Shown: positions 52,337 through 61,538, counted from the first letter of the stretch. The stretch: DNA of 64,000 nucleotides from Roseiarcus sp963829505 (GCA_963829505.1 CAWHIL010000001.1:930001-994000); one strand, 5' to 3'. The notes: generated by a model not told the origin, from the sequence alone. Made by a program: numbers and translations.

Positions 52337-53725
52337 TCATTCGGCGGCCCGCACCGGCCGCGCGGGCTGGGCGAGTTGCTGCGTCTTCAGGAGTTCCGCG
52401 ATCATGAAGGCGAGCTCGATCGCCTGCTCTGCGTTCAGCCGCGGGTCGCAATAGGTGTGATAGCGATCGCGCAGATCCGCCTCGGAAATCGCGCGCGCGC
52501 CACCCGTGCACTCGGTGACGTTCTTGCCGGTCATCTCGAGATGGACGCCGCCCGCGTAAACGCCCTCGGCGGCGCAGACCGCGAAGAAGTTGCGCACCTC
52601 GGCGGCGATGCGTTCGGTCGGCCGGGTCTTGTACCCGGTCGAGGTCTTGACGGTGTTGCCGTGCATCGGGTCGGTGACCCAGAGCAGCTGGCGTCCCTCG
52701 CGTCGCACGGCGCGCAGCAACGGCGGGAGGGAGGCCTCGACCCTGTCGGCGCCGAACCGGCCGATCAGCGTGAGCCGACCGGGTTCGGCTTCCGGGTCGA
52801 GAGCTTCGACCAGGCGCAGAAGGTCGTCGGTGGTGATCGAGGGGCCGCACTTGAGCCCGATCGGGTTCTTTACGCCGCGGCAATATTCGACGTGGGCGCC
52901 TCCAAGCTGGCGGGTTCGGTCGCCAATCCAGATCATGTGGCCGGAGGTCGCGTAATGGTCGCCCGACGTCGAATCGAGACGGGTCAACGCTTGCTCGTAG
53001 CCGAGCAGCAGGGCCTCGTGCGAGGTGTAGAAGTCGGTGGCGCGCAGCTCCGGATGGGCCTCCGGGTCGAGTCCGATGGCGCGCATGAAGCCGAGAGTTT
53101 CGGTGATCCGGTCCGCGACCCCCTGGTAACGCTCCGACTGGGGACTGTCCTTGACGAAGCCGAGCATCCATCGATGCGCGTTCTCGAGGTTGGCGTATCC
53201 GCCGGTGGCGAAGGCGCGCAAAAGGTTCAGCGTCGCCGCCGATTGGCGATAGGCCTCCAGCTGGCGGCGTGGATCCGGTTCGCGAGCCTCTCGCGTGAAC
53301 TCGATATCGTTGACGATGTCGCCGCGGTAGGCGGGCAGGGAAACCCCGTCGACGGTCTCCGAATCCGAGGAGCGCGGCTTGGCGAACTGGCCTGCGACCC
53401 GGCCCACCTTGACGATCGGCGAGGCGGCCGCGAAGGTCATCACGACGGCCATCTGAAGAAAGAGCCGGAAGAAGTCGCGGATGTTGTCGGCCGAATGCTC
53501 GCCGAAGCTCTCGGCGCAGTCGCCGCCCTGCAAGAGGAAGGCTTCCCCGGCCGCGGCGCGACCGAGCGTGCGCTTGAGTTTGCGCGCCTCGCCCGCAAAC
53601 ACGAGGGGCGGATATCCGGCGAGCTGCCGCTCGGCCTCCGCGAGGGCCGCCGCGTCCTTGTAGACGGGCGCCTGCTCGACAGGCCTTGTGCGCCAGCTAT
53701 CCGGCGTCCAGCGTGAATTCGCCAT
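52337..53725 (-). CDS. Class II DAHP synthase
   Basis: A 462-residue enzyme for the first step of aromatic amino acid synthesis (phosphoenolpyruvate plus erythrose 4-phosphate). Class II marks: AFLLQGGDCAESFGEHSADN (metal Cys), MAVVMTFAAASPIVKVGRVA (substrate Lys/Arg), YARP-type QFAKPRSSDSE, KCGPSITTDDLLRLVEALDP and LLWVTDPMHGNTVKTSTGYK. Length matches the bacterial/plant-like class. It follows directly on the same strand as the acyltransferase, with 37 bases between, but is probably an independent core gene. Confidence 0.94.
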   Translation of the reverse strand: MANSRWTPDSWRTRPVEQAPVYKDAAALAEAERQLAGYPPLVFAGEARKLKRTLGRAAAGEAFLLQGGDCAESFGEHSADNIRDFFRLFLQMAVVMTFAAASPIVKVGRVAGQFAKPRSSDSETVDGVSLPAYRGDIVNDIEFTREAREPDPRRQLEAYRQSAATLNLLRAFATGGYANLENAHRWMLGFVKDSPQSERYQGVADRITETLGFMRAIGLDPEAHPELRATDFYTSHEALLLGYEQALTRLDSTSGDHYATSGHMIWIGDRTRQLGGAHVEYCRGVKNPIGLKCGPSITTDDLLRLVEALDPEAEPGRLTLIGRFGADRVEASLPPLLRAVRREGRQLLWVTDPMHGNTVKTSTGYKTRPTERIAAEVRNFFAVCAAEGVYAGGVHLEMTGKNVTECTGGARAISEADLRDRYHTYCDPRLNAEQAIELAFMIAELLKTQQLAQPARPVRAAE

Positions 53726-53892
53726 CAGCGGTCCCTGAGTTCTGTCCCGATCCTACGCGGCGCAGGGTTTTGAACGGAAGAGGCCGACTTTACAAGCCGA
53801 AACAGACGCGCGACACGCCGAATTTCGGCTCGGGCTTCGCGATTATTTCCTGGGACGGCCCGGCGCGGGGCTGTCGCTTCGAAACGGCTGGC

Positions 53893-55092
53893 GTGCGACA
53901 AGGACGGCTCCCCTCCTTCAGTCCTCCCGTCTTGTCCTCCGCTCTTTCCTCACTCGTCGCGCTCCTGTGTTCGGTCGTGCTCCTGATCGGCGGCAATGCG
54001 CTCGTCGCGGTGACGACGCCGTTGCGCGCCCGGCTCGACGGGTTTCCCGAACTCACGATCGGCCTGCTCGGATCGGCCTATTTCGCGGGCATGCTGGCGG
54101 GTACGCTCGTCGCGCCGGCGATCATCCGGCGGGGAGGGCACATCCGGGCATTCGCCGCCTTCGTCGCGCTCGCGGTCGCCTCGGTCCTGCTGATGCCGGT
54201 CTTCGTGTCGCCCACAGTGTGGCTTGTCTGCCGCGCGACGATCGGTTTCGTGCTCGCCGGCGTCTACGCCGTGATCGAGGCGTGGATCAACGCAAGGGCG
54301 AGCGACGGCAACCGCGGCGCGCTCTATGCGCTATACCAGATCGCCAATTTCGCCGCGTCCGCCGGCGGGCAACTCGCGCTGCAACCGCTCGGCCCGAGCA
54401 GCTTTGCTCCGTTCGCCTTCGCGGGCGCTCTGCTTGCGCTGGCGATCGTTCCGATGGCGATGACCAGCGTCGATCCGCCGGCGCGGCCGCAAACCGTTCG
54501 CCCTCGCCTCCTGTGGCTCGCGCGCGCCGCTCCCCTGCCATGCCTCGCAGTCCTCGCCGCTGGGGCCGCGAACGGCGCCTCGATCTCCCTCGGGCCCATC
54601 TTCGCGGTCGGAATCGGGATGTCGTCGGACGCCGCGCCCCAGTTCACCTCGGCCCTAGTCGTCGGCTCGGCGCTCGGCGTGTTCCCCATCGGCATGCTGT
54701 CCGATCGCGTCGACCGGAGGCTCGTCATGGCGGTAGCGATGATCGCCGGCGCGGCGCTCGAACTGGCGCTGAGCCGGATGGTCGCGCCCGGCATTTCGGT
54801 GATCGCCCTCGGGTTCCTGGTCGGTCTCACGACCTATTCGCTCTATACGCTCGCCGTTTCGCTCGCCAACGACGGCGCCTCGCCGCTCGACCTGATCTTC
54901 ATCTCGGTCGGGCTCCTCTTCGTCTACTGCATCGCGGCGATCGTGGCCCCCACGGTCGCCTCGATCTTGATGCGGGATTTCGGGCCGCAAGCGCTCTTCC
55001 TGCAGAACGCCGCCGTTCACGCAGCGATCGCGGTCGTCGCGCTCTGGAGTCTGGCGGTCGCGCCGAAGTCGCAGCGCACCGTGGCGTCCTGA
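53893..55092 (+). CDS. MFS transporter
   Basis: About 400 residues with 12 hydrophobic segments (for example LVALLCSVVLLIGGNALVAV, LLGSAYFAGMLAGTLVAPAI, ALGVFPIGMLSDRVDRRLVM). The IGMLSDRVDRR loop is the MFS signature between helices 2-3 of the second half. It resembles the UMF/YcaD-type subgroup. The frame is open from 53686, but the upstream part is not membrane-like. GTG at 53893 or TTG at 53932 are the plausible starts, both without a good ribosome site. Substrate unknown. Confidence 0.85.
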   Translation: MRQGRLPSFSPPVLSSALSSLVALLCSVVLLIGGNALVAVTTPLRARLDGFPELTIGLLGSAYFAGMLAGTLVAPAIIRRGGHIRAFAAFVALAVASVLLMPVFVSPTVWLVCRATIGFVLAGVYAVIEAWINARASDGNRGALYALYQIANFAASAGGQLALQPLGPSSFAPFAFAGALLALAIVPMAMTSVDPPARPQTVRPRLLWLARAAPLPCLAVLAAGAANGASISLGPIFAVGIGMSSDAAPQFTSALVVGSALGVFPIGMLSDRVDRRLVMAVAMIAGAALELALSRMVAPGISVIALGFLVGLTTYSLYTLAVSLANDGASPLDLIFISVGLLFVYCIAAIVAPTVASILMRDFGPQALFLQNAAVHAAIAVVALWSLAVAPKSQRTVAS

Positions 55093-55095
55093 GGA

Positions 55096-55950
55096 TTACG
55101 CGTCCTTGACAACCGATATGTCTGGCGCTGCGGGATTTTTCATTCCGACGATGTGATAGCCAGCGTCGACGTGCAGGATCTCGCCGGTCACGCCCCGCGC
55201 CATCGGCGACAACAGGTAGACCGCGCTCTCGCCGACCTCCTCGATCGTCACCGTCCGTCGGAGCGGCGCGTTGTATTCGTTCCACTTGAGGATCAGGCGC
55301 GAATCGCCGATGCCCGACATCGCGAGCGTCTTGATGACGCCGGCCGAGATCGCGTTGACGCGGATCTTCTTCTCGCCGAGATCGGCCGCCAGATAGCGGA
55401 CACTCGCCTCCAGCGCCGCCTTGGCGACGCCCATGACGTTATAGTGGGGGATCCATTTTTCGGCGCCGTAGTAGGTCAGCGTCAGCATCGAGCCGCCGTT
55501 CGGCATCAGCTTCTCCGCCCGCTGGGCGACGGCGGTGAACGAATAGCACGAGATCGCCAGCGACTTGGTGAAATTGTCCTCTGTCGTGTCGATGTAGCGC
55601 CCGGTGAGCTGGTCCTTGTCCGCGAACGCGATGCAATGGACGACGAAGTCCAGCGTTCCCCACTTCGCCTGCGCTTCTGCGAAGACCGCGTCTATCGAGG
55701 CGCTGTCGGTGACGTCGCAATGGCCGAATACCTCCGCCCCGATCTCCTGCGCGAGCGGCCGGACGCGCTTCTCCAGCGCTTCTCCCTGGAAGGTGAAGGC
55801 AAGCTCGGCGCCGGCGGCGCGGGCGGCGCGGGCGATTCCCCAGGCGATCGAGCGGTTGTTGGCGACGCCGAGAACGAGCCCGCGCATCCCGCTGAGCACG
55901 CCAGGCGCGGCGGCGGCCTTCTTCGTTGGCTCCATCAATCCCTCGCTCAA
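55096..55950 (-). CDS. fabI: Enoyl-ACP reductase
   Basis: A 284-residue NADH-dependent reductase of fatty-acid synthesis. Cofactor loop GLVLGVANNRSIAWGIARAA. The active site has Tyr-x6-Lys in IPHYNVMGVAKAALEASVRY, with the second Tyr in LTYYGAEKW. The C-terminus is GVTGEILHVDAGYHIVGMKN. An N-terminal extension of about 20 residues precedes the usual start, so translation could also begin at a later Met (LSGMRG). It converges with the MFS gene, with 3 bases between stops. Confidence 0.94.
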   Translation of the reverse strand: MSEGLMEPTKKAAAAPGVLSGMRGLVLGVANNRSIAWGIARAARAAGAELAFTFQGEALEKRVRPLAQEIGAEVFGHCDVTDSASIDAVFAEAQAKWGTLDFVVHCIAFADKDQLTGRYIDTTEDNFTKSLAISCYSFTAVAQRAEKLMPNGGSMLTLTYYGAEKWIPHYNVMGVAKAALEASVRYLAADLGEKKIRVNAISAGVIKTLAMSGIGDSRLILKWNEYNAPLRRTVTIEEVGESAVYLLSPMARGVTGEILHVDAGYHIVGMKNPAAPDISVVKDA

Positions 55951-56111
55951 AGCTTCGCCCCGGCCGGCTTGCCCTTTGGCATCCCCTTAGCCTCGCCGGG
56001 GCCGTATGAAAAGGCGGCGCCCCGCCGCCAAGCGTCACAAAATGTGTGGAAACGCACACGATCCGGGCCGCGCGGCGGGGGACGCGCCAGCGACCCGTCG
56101 AACGCGAGCCT

Positions 56112-57059
56112 TCAACCGCGGCCCGAACGCGGATCGTAGGGCTTGCGCTCGCGCCACTTGCGCATGAGTTCCGTGAGCTCCGGGTCCTCGGCGTTCGGCA
56201 GCGCGATTCGGAGGGTCGCCAGGATATCGCCCGCAGCCGCCTCCGCGCTTGCCGGAAGCCCCTTGCCGCGAAGCCTCATCACCCTGCCGCCGCTGAGGCC
56301 CGGCGCGACCAGCATCTCGACGTCGCCGCTGAGCGTCGGCACGCGGACCTTGCCCCCGAGGACGGCCTCATAGAGCGTCAGCGGCACATCGAGTCTCAGG
56401 TCCCGCCCATCGACCCTGAAGACCGGGTGCGGCGCATAGCGGATGGTGACGATGACGTCTCCCGCCGGACCGCCGTGCGCGCCTGGATGGCCCTGACCCC
56501 GAAGGCGGATCGATTTGCCCTCCTCGACGCCCGCCGGCACGGCCGCATCGAGCGTCCTGCCCGTCGGCAGGGCGACCCGGACCCTGCCGCCGGCTGCGAT
56601 CGTGGTCAGCGGCACGGATGCGGCGACGCCGATGTCCTCCCCCTTGCCGGCAGCTTGCGCCTGGGCGCGGGCGCGCCGGCCGCCGAACAATTCCGAGAGG
56701 ATGTCCTGGTCGATCGAACCCGCGCCGGGGGAAAAGCCGCCGCTCCCGAAATCGAAACCGAAGCCGCGGAAGTCGGCGCCGCCCTTGCCCGGCTGGCGGC
56801 CGAATCCGCCGAAGCCTTCGAACTGCGGGGCCCGCGGCTTTCCCTCAGCATCGATCTCGCCGCGATCGAACTGCGCCCGCTTCTTGTCGTCGCCGAGGAT
56901 CTCGTAGGCGGTTCCGATCTCGGAAAAGCGCTCCTTGGCCTTCGGCTCCTTGCTCTGATCGGGGTGGTACTTCTTGGCGAGCCGGCGGAACGCGGACTTG
57001 ATCTCCGCGGCGCTGGCCGACTTGCCCAATCCAAGCACCTCATAGGGATTTCGCATCAT
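56112..57059 (-). CDS. J-domain co-chaperone (CbpA/DnaJ-type without zinc finger)
   Basis: About 315 residues. The J domain (1-70) is RNPYEVLGLGKSASAAEIKS, AFRRLAKKYHPDQSK with the HPD that stimulates DnaK. A Gly/Phe-rich linker follows (GFGGFGRQPGKGGADFRGFG). The two C-terminal substrate-binding barrels have VASVPLTTIAAGGRVRVALP, GVEEGKSIRLRGQGHPGAHG and LRLDVPLTLYEAVLGGKVRV. No Cys-rich zinc domain, hence CbpA-like rather than DnaJ. Start at either of two adjacent ATGs (57059/57056). Confidence 0.9.
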   Translation of the reverse strand: MMRNPYEVLGLGKSASAAEIKSAFRRLAKKYHPDQSKEPKAKERFSEIGTAYEILGDDKKRAQFDRGEIDAEGKPRAPQFEGFGGFGRQPGKGGADFRGFGFDFGSGGFSPGAGSIDQDILSELFGGRRARAQAQAAGKGEDIGVAASVPLTTIAAGGRVRVALPTGRTLDAAVPAGVEEGKSIRLRGQGHPGAHGGPAGDVIVTIRYAPHPVFRVDGRDLRLDVPLTLYEAVLGGKVRVPTLSGDVEMLVAPGLSGGRVMRLRGKGLPASAEAAAGDILATLRIALPNAEDPELTELMRKWRERKPYDPRSGRG

Positions 57060-57235
57060 GCGCCCATGCCGCCGCGAGCCCGCGTCTTCAAGTGACCCGC
57101 CGCCGGCGCGTCTTCCCCGGCACATTTGGGCTTTCTCGGGCTGCGCCGCAAGTCGCGCTCGCGCCCCGGACATTCTGGCGTCTGGCAGCCGAGGTTGTCG
57201 GCCCCGCCGGGGGGCGCTAAGACCCGGCCGTCCGC

Positions 57236-57877
57236 ATGGACGTCGAGACGGAGCGAGCCCTCGTGACGGCTGAGATTTCGGGCGATTTCACAGAAGCTGA
57301 CGACCCCTTCCTGCTGTTCGAACTGTGGCTGAGCGAGGCGACCGCGAGCGAGCTCAACGACCCGGAGGCGATGACGCTCGCGACCGTCGACGAGGCCGGG
57401 CTGCCGGACGCGCGCACGGTTCTCTGCAAGGGCGCCGATTCGCGCGGCCTCTGCTTCTACGGCAACGTGGAGAGCGCCAAGGGCCGGGAGCTCGCCGCAC
57501 GCCCCAGGGCGGCGGCCCTCTTTCACTGGAAGTCGCTGCGGCGGCAGGTGCGCTTCCGTGGGGCCGTCGCCCCGCTGACCGAAGCCGAGGCCGACGCCTA
57601 TTTCGCCACCCGCGCCCGGCAGAGCCGGATCGGGGCGTGGGCGAGCCAGCAGTCGCGGCCGCTCGAATTGCGCATGGCCCTCGAGGCGGCGGCCGAGGCT
57701 GAGGCGAGGAGGTTCGGCGAGGGCGACGTTCCCCGGCCGCCGTACTGGCGCGGCTGGCGGCTGACGCCGCTCGAGATCGAGTTCTGGCGCGACGGCGCCT
57801 ACCGTCTGCACGACCGGGTGCAGTTCCGCCGCGACGGCGCGGACGCGCCGTGGGAGCGGCGCCGGCTCTATCCGTAA
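57236..57877 (+). CDS. pdxH: Pyridoxamine 5'-phosphate oxidase
   Basis: A 213-residue FMN enzyme that makes pyridoxal phosphate. Family marks: DPFLLFELWLSEATASELND, EAMTLATVDEAGLPDARTVL, LFHWKSLRRQVRFRGAVAPL, RQSRIGAWASQQSRPLE and the ending LHDRVQFRRDGADAPWERRR, LYP. Length is normal. The tam gene follows 12 bases later on the same strand. Confidence 0.94.
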   Translation: MDVETERALVTAEISGDFTEADDPFLLFELWLSEATASELNDPEAMTLATVDEAGLPDARTVLCKGADSRGLCFYGNVESAKGRELAARPRAAALFHWKSLRRQVRFRGAVAPLTEAEADAYFATRARQSRIGAWASQQSRPLELRMALEAAAEAEARRFGEGDVPRPPYWRGWRLTPLEIEFWRDGAYRLHDRVQFRRDGADAPWERRRLYP

Positions 57878-57889
57878 GGCGGCGGTCCC

Positions 57890-58657
57890 ATGAGCTGGTC
57901 GGCGGCGCAATACGTCAAGTTCGAGGAGGAGCGGACAAGGCCCGTGCGCGACCTCCTCGCAAGGGCGCCGGCCGCCGGCGTCCGCCGCGCGGCCGACATC
58001 GGCTGCGGGCCGGGCAATTCGACCGAAGTCCTGATCGCCCGCTATCCGGACGCAGCCGTCGTCGGCCTCGACAATTCGCCCGACATGATCGCGGCCGCCC
58101 GCAAGCGGCTGCCGACGATCGCCTTCGAAGTCGCGGACATCGCGGCCTGGGACGGATCGGGCTTCGATCTCATCCTCGCCAACGCGGTCATCCAGTGGAT
58201 CCCCGATCACGAGGCGCTCCTGCCGGCGCTCATCGCGAGACTGGCGCCCGGCGGCACGCTCGCGGTCCAGACGCCGGACAATCTCGACGAGCCGTCGCAC
58301 GCGCTGATGCGCGAGGTCGCGGCCGACGGACCCTGGGCCTCGCGGCTCGCCGAGGCGGCCGGCGCGCGGGCGCCGCGGCGCGGCGCGGACTGGTACTTCC
58401 GCCTTCTGCGCGCCCATGGCGCCCGGGTGGACATCTGGCGGACGACCTATTTCCACCCGCTCGCCGGCGCGGCCGCGATCGTCGAATGGGTCAAGGGAAC
58501 GGGCCTCCGGCCCTTCCTCGATCCGCTCGCGGAAGCCGAGCGCGAGGCCTATCTCGCCCGCTATGAGGCGAGGATCGCGGCGGCCTACCCGGCGGAAGCC
58601 GATGGCGCAACGCTCCTGCCCTTTCCGCGCCTCTTCTTCGTCGCGACCCTTTCCTGA
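57890..58657 (+). CDS. tam: Trans-aconitate 2-methyltransferase
   Basis: A 255-residue SAM-dependent methyltransferase. It begins SWSAAQYVKFEEERTRPVRD, the typical Tam start. The SAM site is AADIGCGPGNSTEVLIARYP, followed by GLDNSPDMIAAARKRLP and DLILANAVIQWIPDHEALLP. It esterifies trans-aconitate, an aconitase inhibitor, and so detoxifies it. GGCGG lies before the ATG. Close spacing to pdxH suggests a shared transcript. Confidence 0.9.
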   Translation: MSWSAAQYVKFEEERTRPVRDLLARAPAAGVRRAADIGCGPGNSTEVLIARYPDAAVVGLDNSPDMIAAARKRLPTIAFEVADIAAWDGSGFDLILANAVIQWIPDHEALLPALIARLAPGGTLAVQTPDNLDEPSHALMREVAADGPWASRLAEAAGARAPRRGADWYFRLLRAHGARVDIWRTTYFHPLAGAAAIVEWVKGTGLRPFLDPLAEAEREAYLARYEARIAAAYPAEADGATLLPFPRLFFVATLS

Positions 58658-58839
58658 GTGAGGCGGCGAGCGGAGGCGTCGCAGGATCCTTCCGGCTGCT
58701 TCCAGGCGCTGCAATCCGTGCGCGCGCCGCCTTCAGATCGTTTCGGATTTCTTCGGGACGCTTCAGTTTCCTTCCCGGACTCGTCACTTATCAGGGGCTT
58801 ACGCGCGAAGGCGGGCGAAAAGTAACTCCCAAGCTAGGG

Positions 58840-58979
58840 CTCCGTCATCGCGAGGAGCGAAGCGACGTGGCGATCCAGACACGCCCGCCGCCTCCGGTAA
58901 CCGGCGGATTCCTCCGCCGACGTACCGAAGCATGGGGGCAAGTGCCCTCTGGATCGCCATGCTTCGCTCGCGATGACGG
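58840..58979. repeat. Paired REP-like inverted repeat
   Basis: CCGTCATCGCGAGGAGCGAA and CGTGGCGATCCAGA at the left are the reverse complement of TCTGGATCGCCATGCTTCGC and TCGCGATGACGG at the right, about 140 bases overall. This string class is common between genes in Rhizobiales and Beijerinckiaceae. The whole gap 58658-59453 shows no gene; it holds this unit and the shorter one at 59134. Confidence 0.88.
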
Positions 58980-59133
58980 CGCTGCAAGCTTATGGCTGGA
59001 GTTGGGCAGGCCAAAGCGTCCTTCGATAGATGTCGAGGAGTGATCCGCCAATCGCCAATCGCAACCCCGATTCGAGCCTTTTCAGTACCTTGCGGCGCCA
59101 ATCGCAACCCAGGGTAACTGCCAAGGCGGGGCT

Positions 59134-59190
59134 CCGTCATCGCGTAGGCGCGGCGGCCTCTGGATCGCCACGCTTCGCTCGCGACGACGG
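59134..59190. repeat. REP-like unit, shorter relative of the one at 58840
   Basis: CCGTCATCGCGTAGGCGCGG, CGGCCTCTGGATCGCCACGC and TTCGCTCGCGACGACGG repeat the outer arms of 58840-58979 with most of the middle deleted. It is preceded by GGTAACTGCCAAGGCGGGGCT, like the GTAACTCCCAAGCTAGGGCT before the first unit. Confidence 0.85.
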
Positions 59191-59453
59191 CCGTCGGAGC
59201 CGTGGCTTGGGAATTACGGCGAAAAAGACTCTCCCGGCGAGAGACCCCCGAGCGGGCAGACGCAGAGGCGCCGGCCGCATGGTTTTCGCCTCGTCAGGAC
59301 CCTTCTCGACCATCTGGAAACCCTACCGCATTTTCAGATCAGACGCAAGAAAAAATTCTGTAAAAGAGAAGGAACCGCGCCATCGCCAACCGGATGGGGT
59401 CCGAGCCCGCCGCTTCGCGCCGCCGCCGCTTCGTGCTAGCACGGGCGGCGCAA

Positions 59454-59529
59454 GCGCCCGTAGCTCAACGGATAGAGCATCGGTCTTCGGAACCGAGGGT
59501 TGGGAGTTCGAATCTCTCCGGGCGCGCCA
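59454..59529 (+). tRNA. tRNA-Arg (anticodon TCG)
   Basis: The acceptor GCGCCCG pairs with CGGGCGC, discriminator G, CCA encoded. The D arm has GCTCAACGGATAGAGC. The anticodon stem-loop TCGGT-CTTCGGA-ACCGA has anticodon TCG (reads CGA, Arg). The T arm is GGGAG-TTCGAAT-CTCTC. Confidence 0.95.
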
Positions 59530-59598
59530 GCCTTCTGCGCCAACAGCGTCCCAATGCGGCGCGCCGCGGCGCGGGGCGGAAATGGCGCAGGCGCGGAG

Positions 59599-59606
59599 AC
59601 GCGTCA
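59599..59606. repeat. Target-site duplication, left copy
   Basis: ACGCGTCA immediately before the IS256-family element. The identical string is at 61027-61034 immediately after it. Confidence 0.88.
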
Positions 59607-61026
59607 GATCGTGTCCCAAGGCGTGGTGTAACAGCGGGGCCATGCCTATCTCCGGCTGAGCCGGGTCGTCATGCTGCCACTGCGGGCAGGATGAGAATGG
59701 GATTATCGCTGACGGGTGCGATGGTTTCCAGCGTCATGTATCGGGCGCGCTGCACGGCCCATTCGTCATTTTGCTCCATCAGGATGGCTCCCACGAGGCG
59801 GATGATGGCGTCGTCATTTGGGAAGATTCCGACGACGTTGGTTCGCCGCTTGATTTCGCCATTGGGACGCTCGATGGGATTGGTCGAACTGATCTTGTCC
59901 CAGTGCTCCCTGGGGAAGTCCATGAAGGCGAGCACGTCGACTTCGGCCTCGTCGAGGAGGGCTGCGAGCTTGGGCAGCTTTGCGCGCAGCTGATCGGCGA
60001 CGTTGCGCCACTGCTTCTTGGCGGCTTCGGGCGTGGCCTGCGCGAAGGCCGTGGCGATGAAGGCCGAGACGACGCGGCGGCCGCTCTTGCTGGCGTGGGC
60101 GAGCGCGTTGCGCATGAAGTGGACGCGGCAGCGCTGCCACGAGGCGCCGAGAACCTTGGCCGTGGCGGCCTTCAGGCCCTCGTGGGCGTCGGAGATGACG
60201 AGCTTGACGCCGCGCAGGCCGCGCCGCGCGAGGTTGCGCAGGAACTCGTCCCAGAACGTCGCGGCTTCCGAGGGGCAGATGTCGAGGCCGAGCACCTCGC
60301 GCCGGCCGTCGCCGTTGACGCCGATGGCGATCGCCACGGCGGTCGAGACAATGCGTCCGCCCCGCCGCACCTTCAGATAGGTGGCGTCGAGCCAGACGTA
60401 GGGCCAGTCGCCTTCGATCGGGCGGCCGAGGAACGGTTTGACCTTGTCGTCGATCTCCTCGCACAGCCGGCTGACCTGGCTCTTCGAGATGCCGTCCATG
60501 CCCATGGCGCGCACGAGGTCGTCGACCGAGCGGGTCGAGACGCCCTGGACGTACGCCTCCTGCACCACCGCCGCGATGGCCTTCTCGGCCAGTCGGCGCG
60601 GCTCGAGAAAGCTCGGAAAATAGCTGCCCCTGCGCAGTTTGGGGATGCGCAGCTCGACCGTGCCAGCCCGCGTCTCCCAGTCGCGGTCGCGATAGCCGTT
60701 GCGCTGGGCGAGGCGGTCGGGCGAGCGCTCTCCGTGCGCCGCCCCCGTTCGGCTCTCGACGTCCAGCTCCATCAGCCGCTGGGCCGCAAAGCCGATCATC
60801 CGGCGCAGGAAATCCGCGTCCGGGGTCTTCTCCAGAAGAGACTGAAGCGCCATTCTCTCGTCGGTCATCGTCGTGTTCCTCGGTTGCGTTGTGATTCGCA
60901 ACCCGACTCTAACCGGGGAATAGGCGATGACCGCCGCAAGCCGCTCGCTCGCTACGGCGCTATTGGGGAGCGCGCTTCGCGAGCGGCTTGCTCCCGCAGA
61001 GCTACACCACCAGTTGGGACACGACC
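59607..61026 (-). mobile_element. Complete IS256-family insertion sequence, 1420 bp
   Basis: Terminal inverted repeats: left GATCGTGTCCCAAGGCGTGG, then TGTA; right, read on the minus strand, GGTCGTGTCCCAACTGGTGG, then TGTA. That is 20 of 24 bases the same. An exact 8-base direct repeat (ACGCGTCA) flanks both ends. One intact transposase lies inside. Length, ends and duplication all fit IS256. It sits about 70 bases after tRNA-Arg and right at the stop codon of the toxin gene. Confidence 0.92.
59669..60868 (-). CDS. IS256-family transposase
   Basis: A 399-residue mutator-type DDE transposase: MTDERMALQSLLEKTPDADF, RNGYRDRDWETRAGTVELRI and GVSTRSVDDLVRAMGMDGIS. The first catalytic Asp is in YVWLDATYLKVRRGG, the second in LVISDAHEGLKAA and the Glu in SSTNPIERPNGEIKRRT. 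The family's CRVHF motif is present (WQRCRVHFMRNALAHA). The start at 60868 is preferred; upstream codons belong to the IS end. It appears intact, so the element may be active. Confidence 0.93.
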   Translation of the reverse strand: MTDERMALQSLLEKTPDADFLRRMIGFAAQRLMELDVESRTGAAHGERSPDRLAQRNGYRDRDWETRAGTVELRIPKLRRGSYFPSFLEPRRLAEKAIAAVVQEAYVQGVSTRSVDDLVRAMGMDGISKSQVSRLCEEIDDKVKPFLGRPIEGDWPYVWLDATYLKVRRGGRIVSTAVAIAIGVNGDGRREVLGLDICPSEAATFWDEFLRNLARRGLRGVKLVISDAHEGLKAATAKVLGASWQRCRVHFMRNALAHASKSGRRVVSAFIATAFAQATPEAAKKQWRNVADQLRAKLPKLAALLDEAEVDVLAFMDFPREHWDKISSTNPIERPNGEIKRRTNVVGIFPNDDAIIRLVGAILMEQNDEWAVQRARYMTLETIAPVSDNPILILPAVAA

Positions 61027-61034
61027 ACGCGTCA
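61027..61034. repeat. Target-site duplication, right copy
   Basis: ACGCGTCA, identical to 59599-59606. Its last three bases (TCA) are the stop codon of the minus-strand toxin gene. Confidence 0.88.
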
Positions 61035-61538
61035 TGGCGATACCAAGCTCGATGCCGTCGCCACCGGCAGATAGAGGGTGCGCGGCCGTCGCGCCAAAGG
61101 CGTAAAGCCGAAGTCCGCATAGAACGCCGCAGCCTGGTCGTCGATCGCGTCGGCGAAGATGGCGTGCGCGCCGATCGGTGCGGCGGCGACCGTCTTGATG
61201 GCGTCGAACAGCAGGATTTCGCCAAGCCCCTGTCCAGCGAAATCGCTATGCCGTCCAAGCCAGCCGATCAGCACGGCCGGAACAGCTGGATAGCGCGGCA
61301 GCTTCTTTGCCAGCGGCTCGGGCACGTCGGTCAAGGGGACGTTGCTTGACGACAGGGTGTAAAAGCCCGCCAACCTATCCGTCGTGATCTCGGTCGCGAC
61401 AAAACAGGTGGCGTATTTGCGCTTCACGTCCTGCCAGACAGTCTCGCGAAAGTAGCTGTCGATCCGGTCGTTGCCGCAGCTGAAGTCCGCCCGTTTGTGC
61501 GCCTTCGCCAGCGGTTCGATGGCGAAGCGGGCGCTCAC
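61032..61538 (-). CDS. GNAT toxin of TacT type
   Basis: A 168-residue acetyltransferase: FAIEPLAKAHKRADFSCGND, IDSYFRETVWQDVKRKYATC, RYPAVPAVLIGWLGRHSDFA and GQGLGEILLFDAIKTV (acetyl-CoA loop), then AAAFYADFGFTPLA. TacT-type toxins acetylate the amino group of charged tRNAs and stop translation. It overlaps its antitoxin gene by 4 bases. The stop lies within the duplication made by the IS256 element, so the insertion left the coding region intact. Confidence 0.9.
   Translation of the reverse strand: MSARFAIEPLAKAHKRADFSCGNDRIDSYFRETVWQDVKRKYATCFVATEITTDRLAGFYTLSSSNVPLTDVPEPLAKKLPRYPAVPAVLIGWLGRHSDFAGQGLGEILLFDAIKTVAAAPIGAHAIFADAIDDQAAAFYADFGFTPLARRPRTLYLPVATASSLVSP

Noticed and set aside
59641..60929. 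Inner imperfect repeats (CATGCCTATC...; ...AATAGGCGATG) as ends of the IS256 element
   Set aside because: The outer repeats at 59607 and 61026 match better and are flanked by an exact 8-base duplication.
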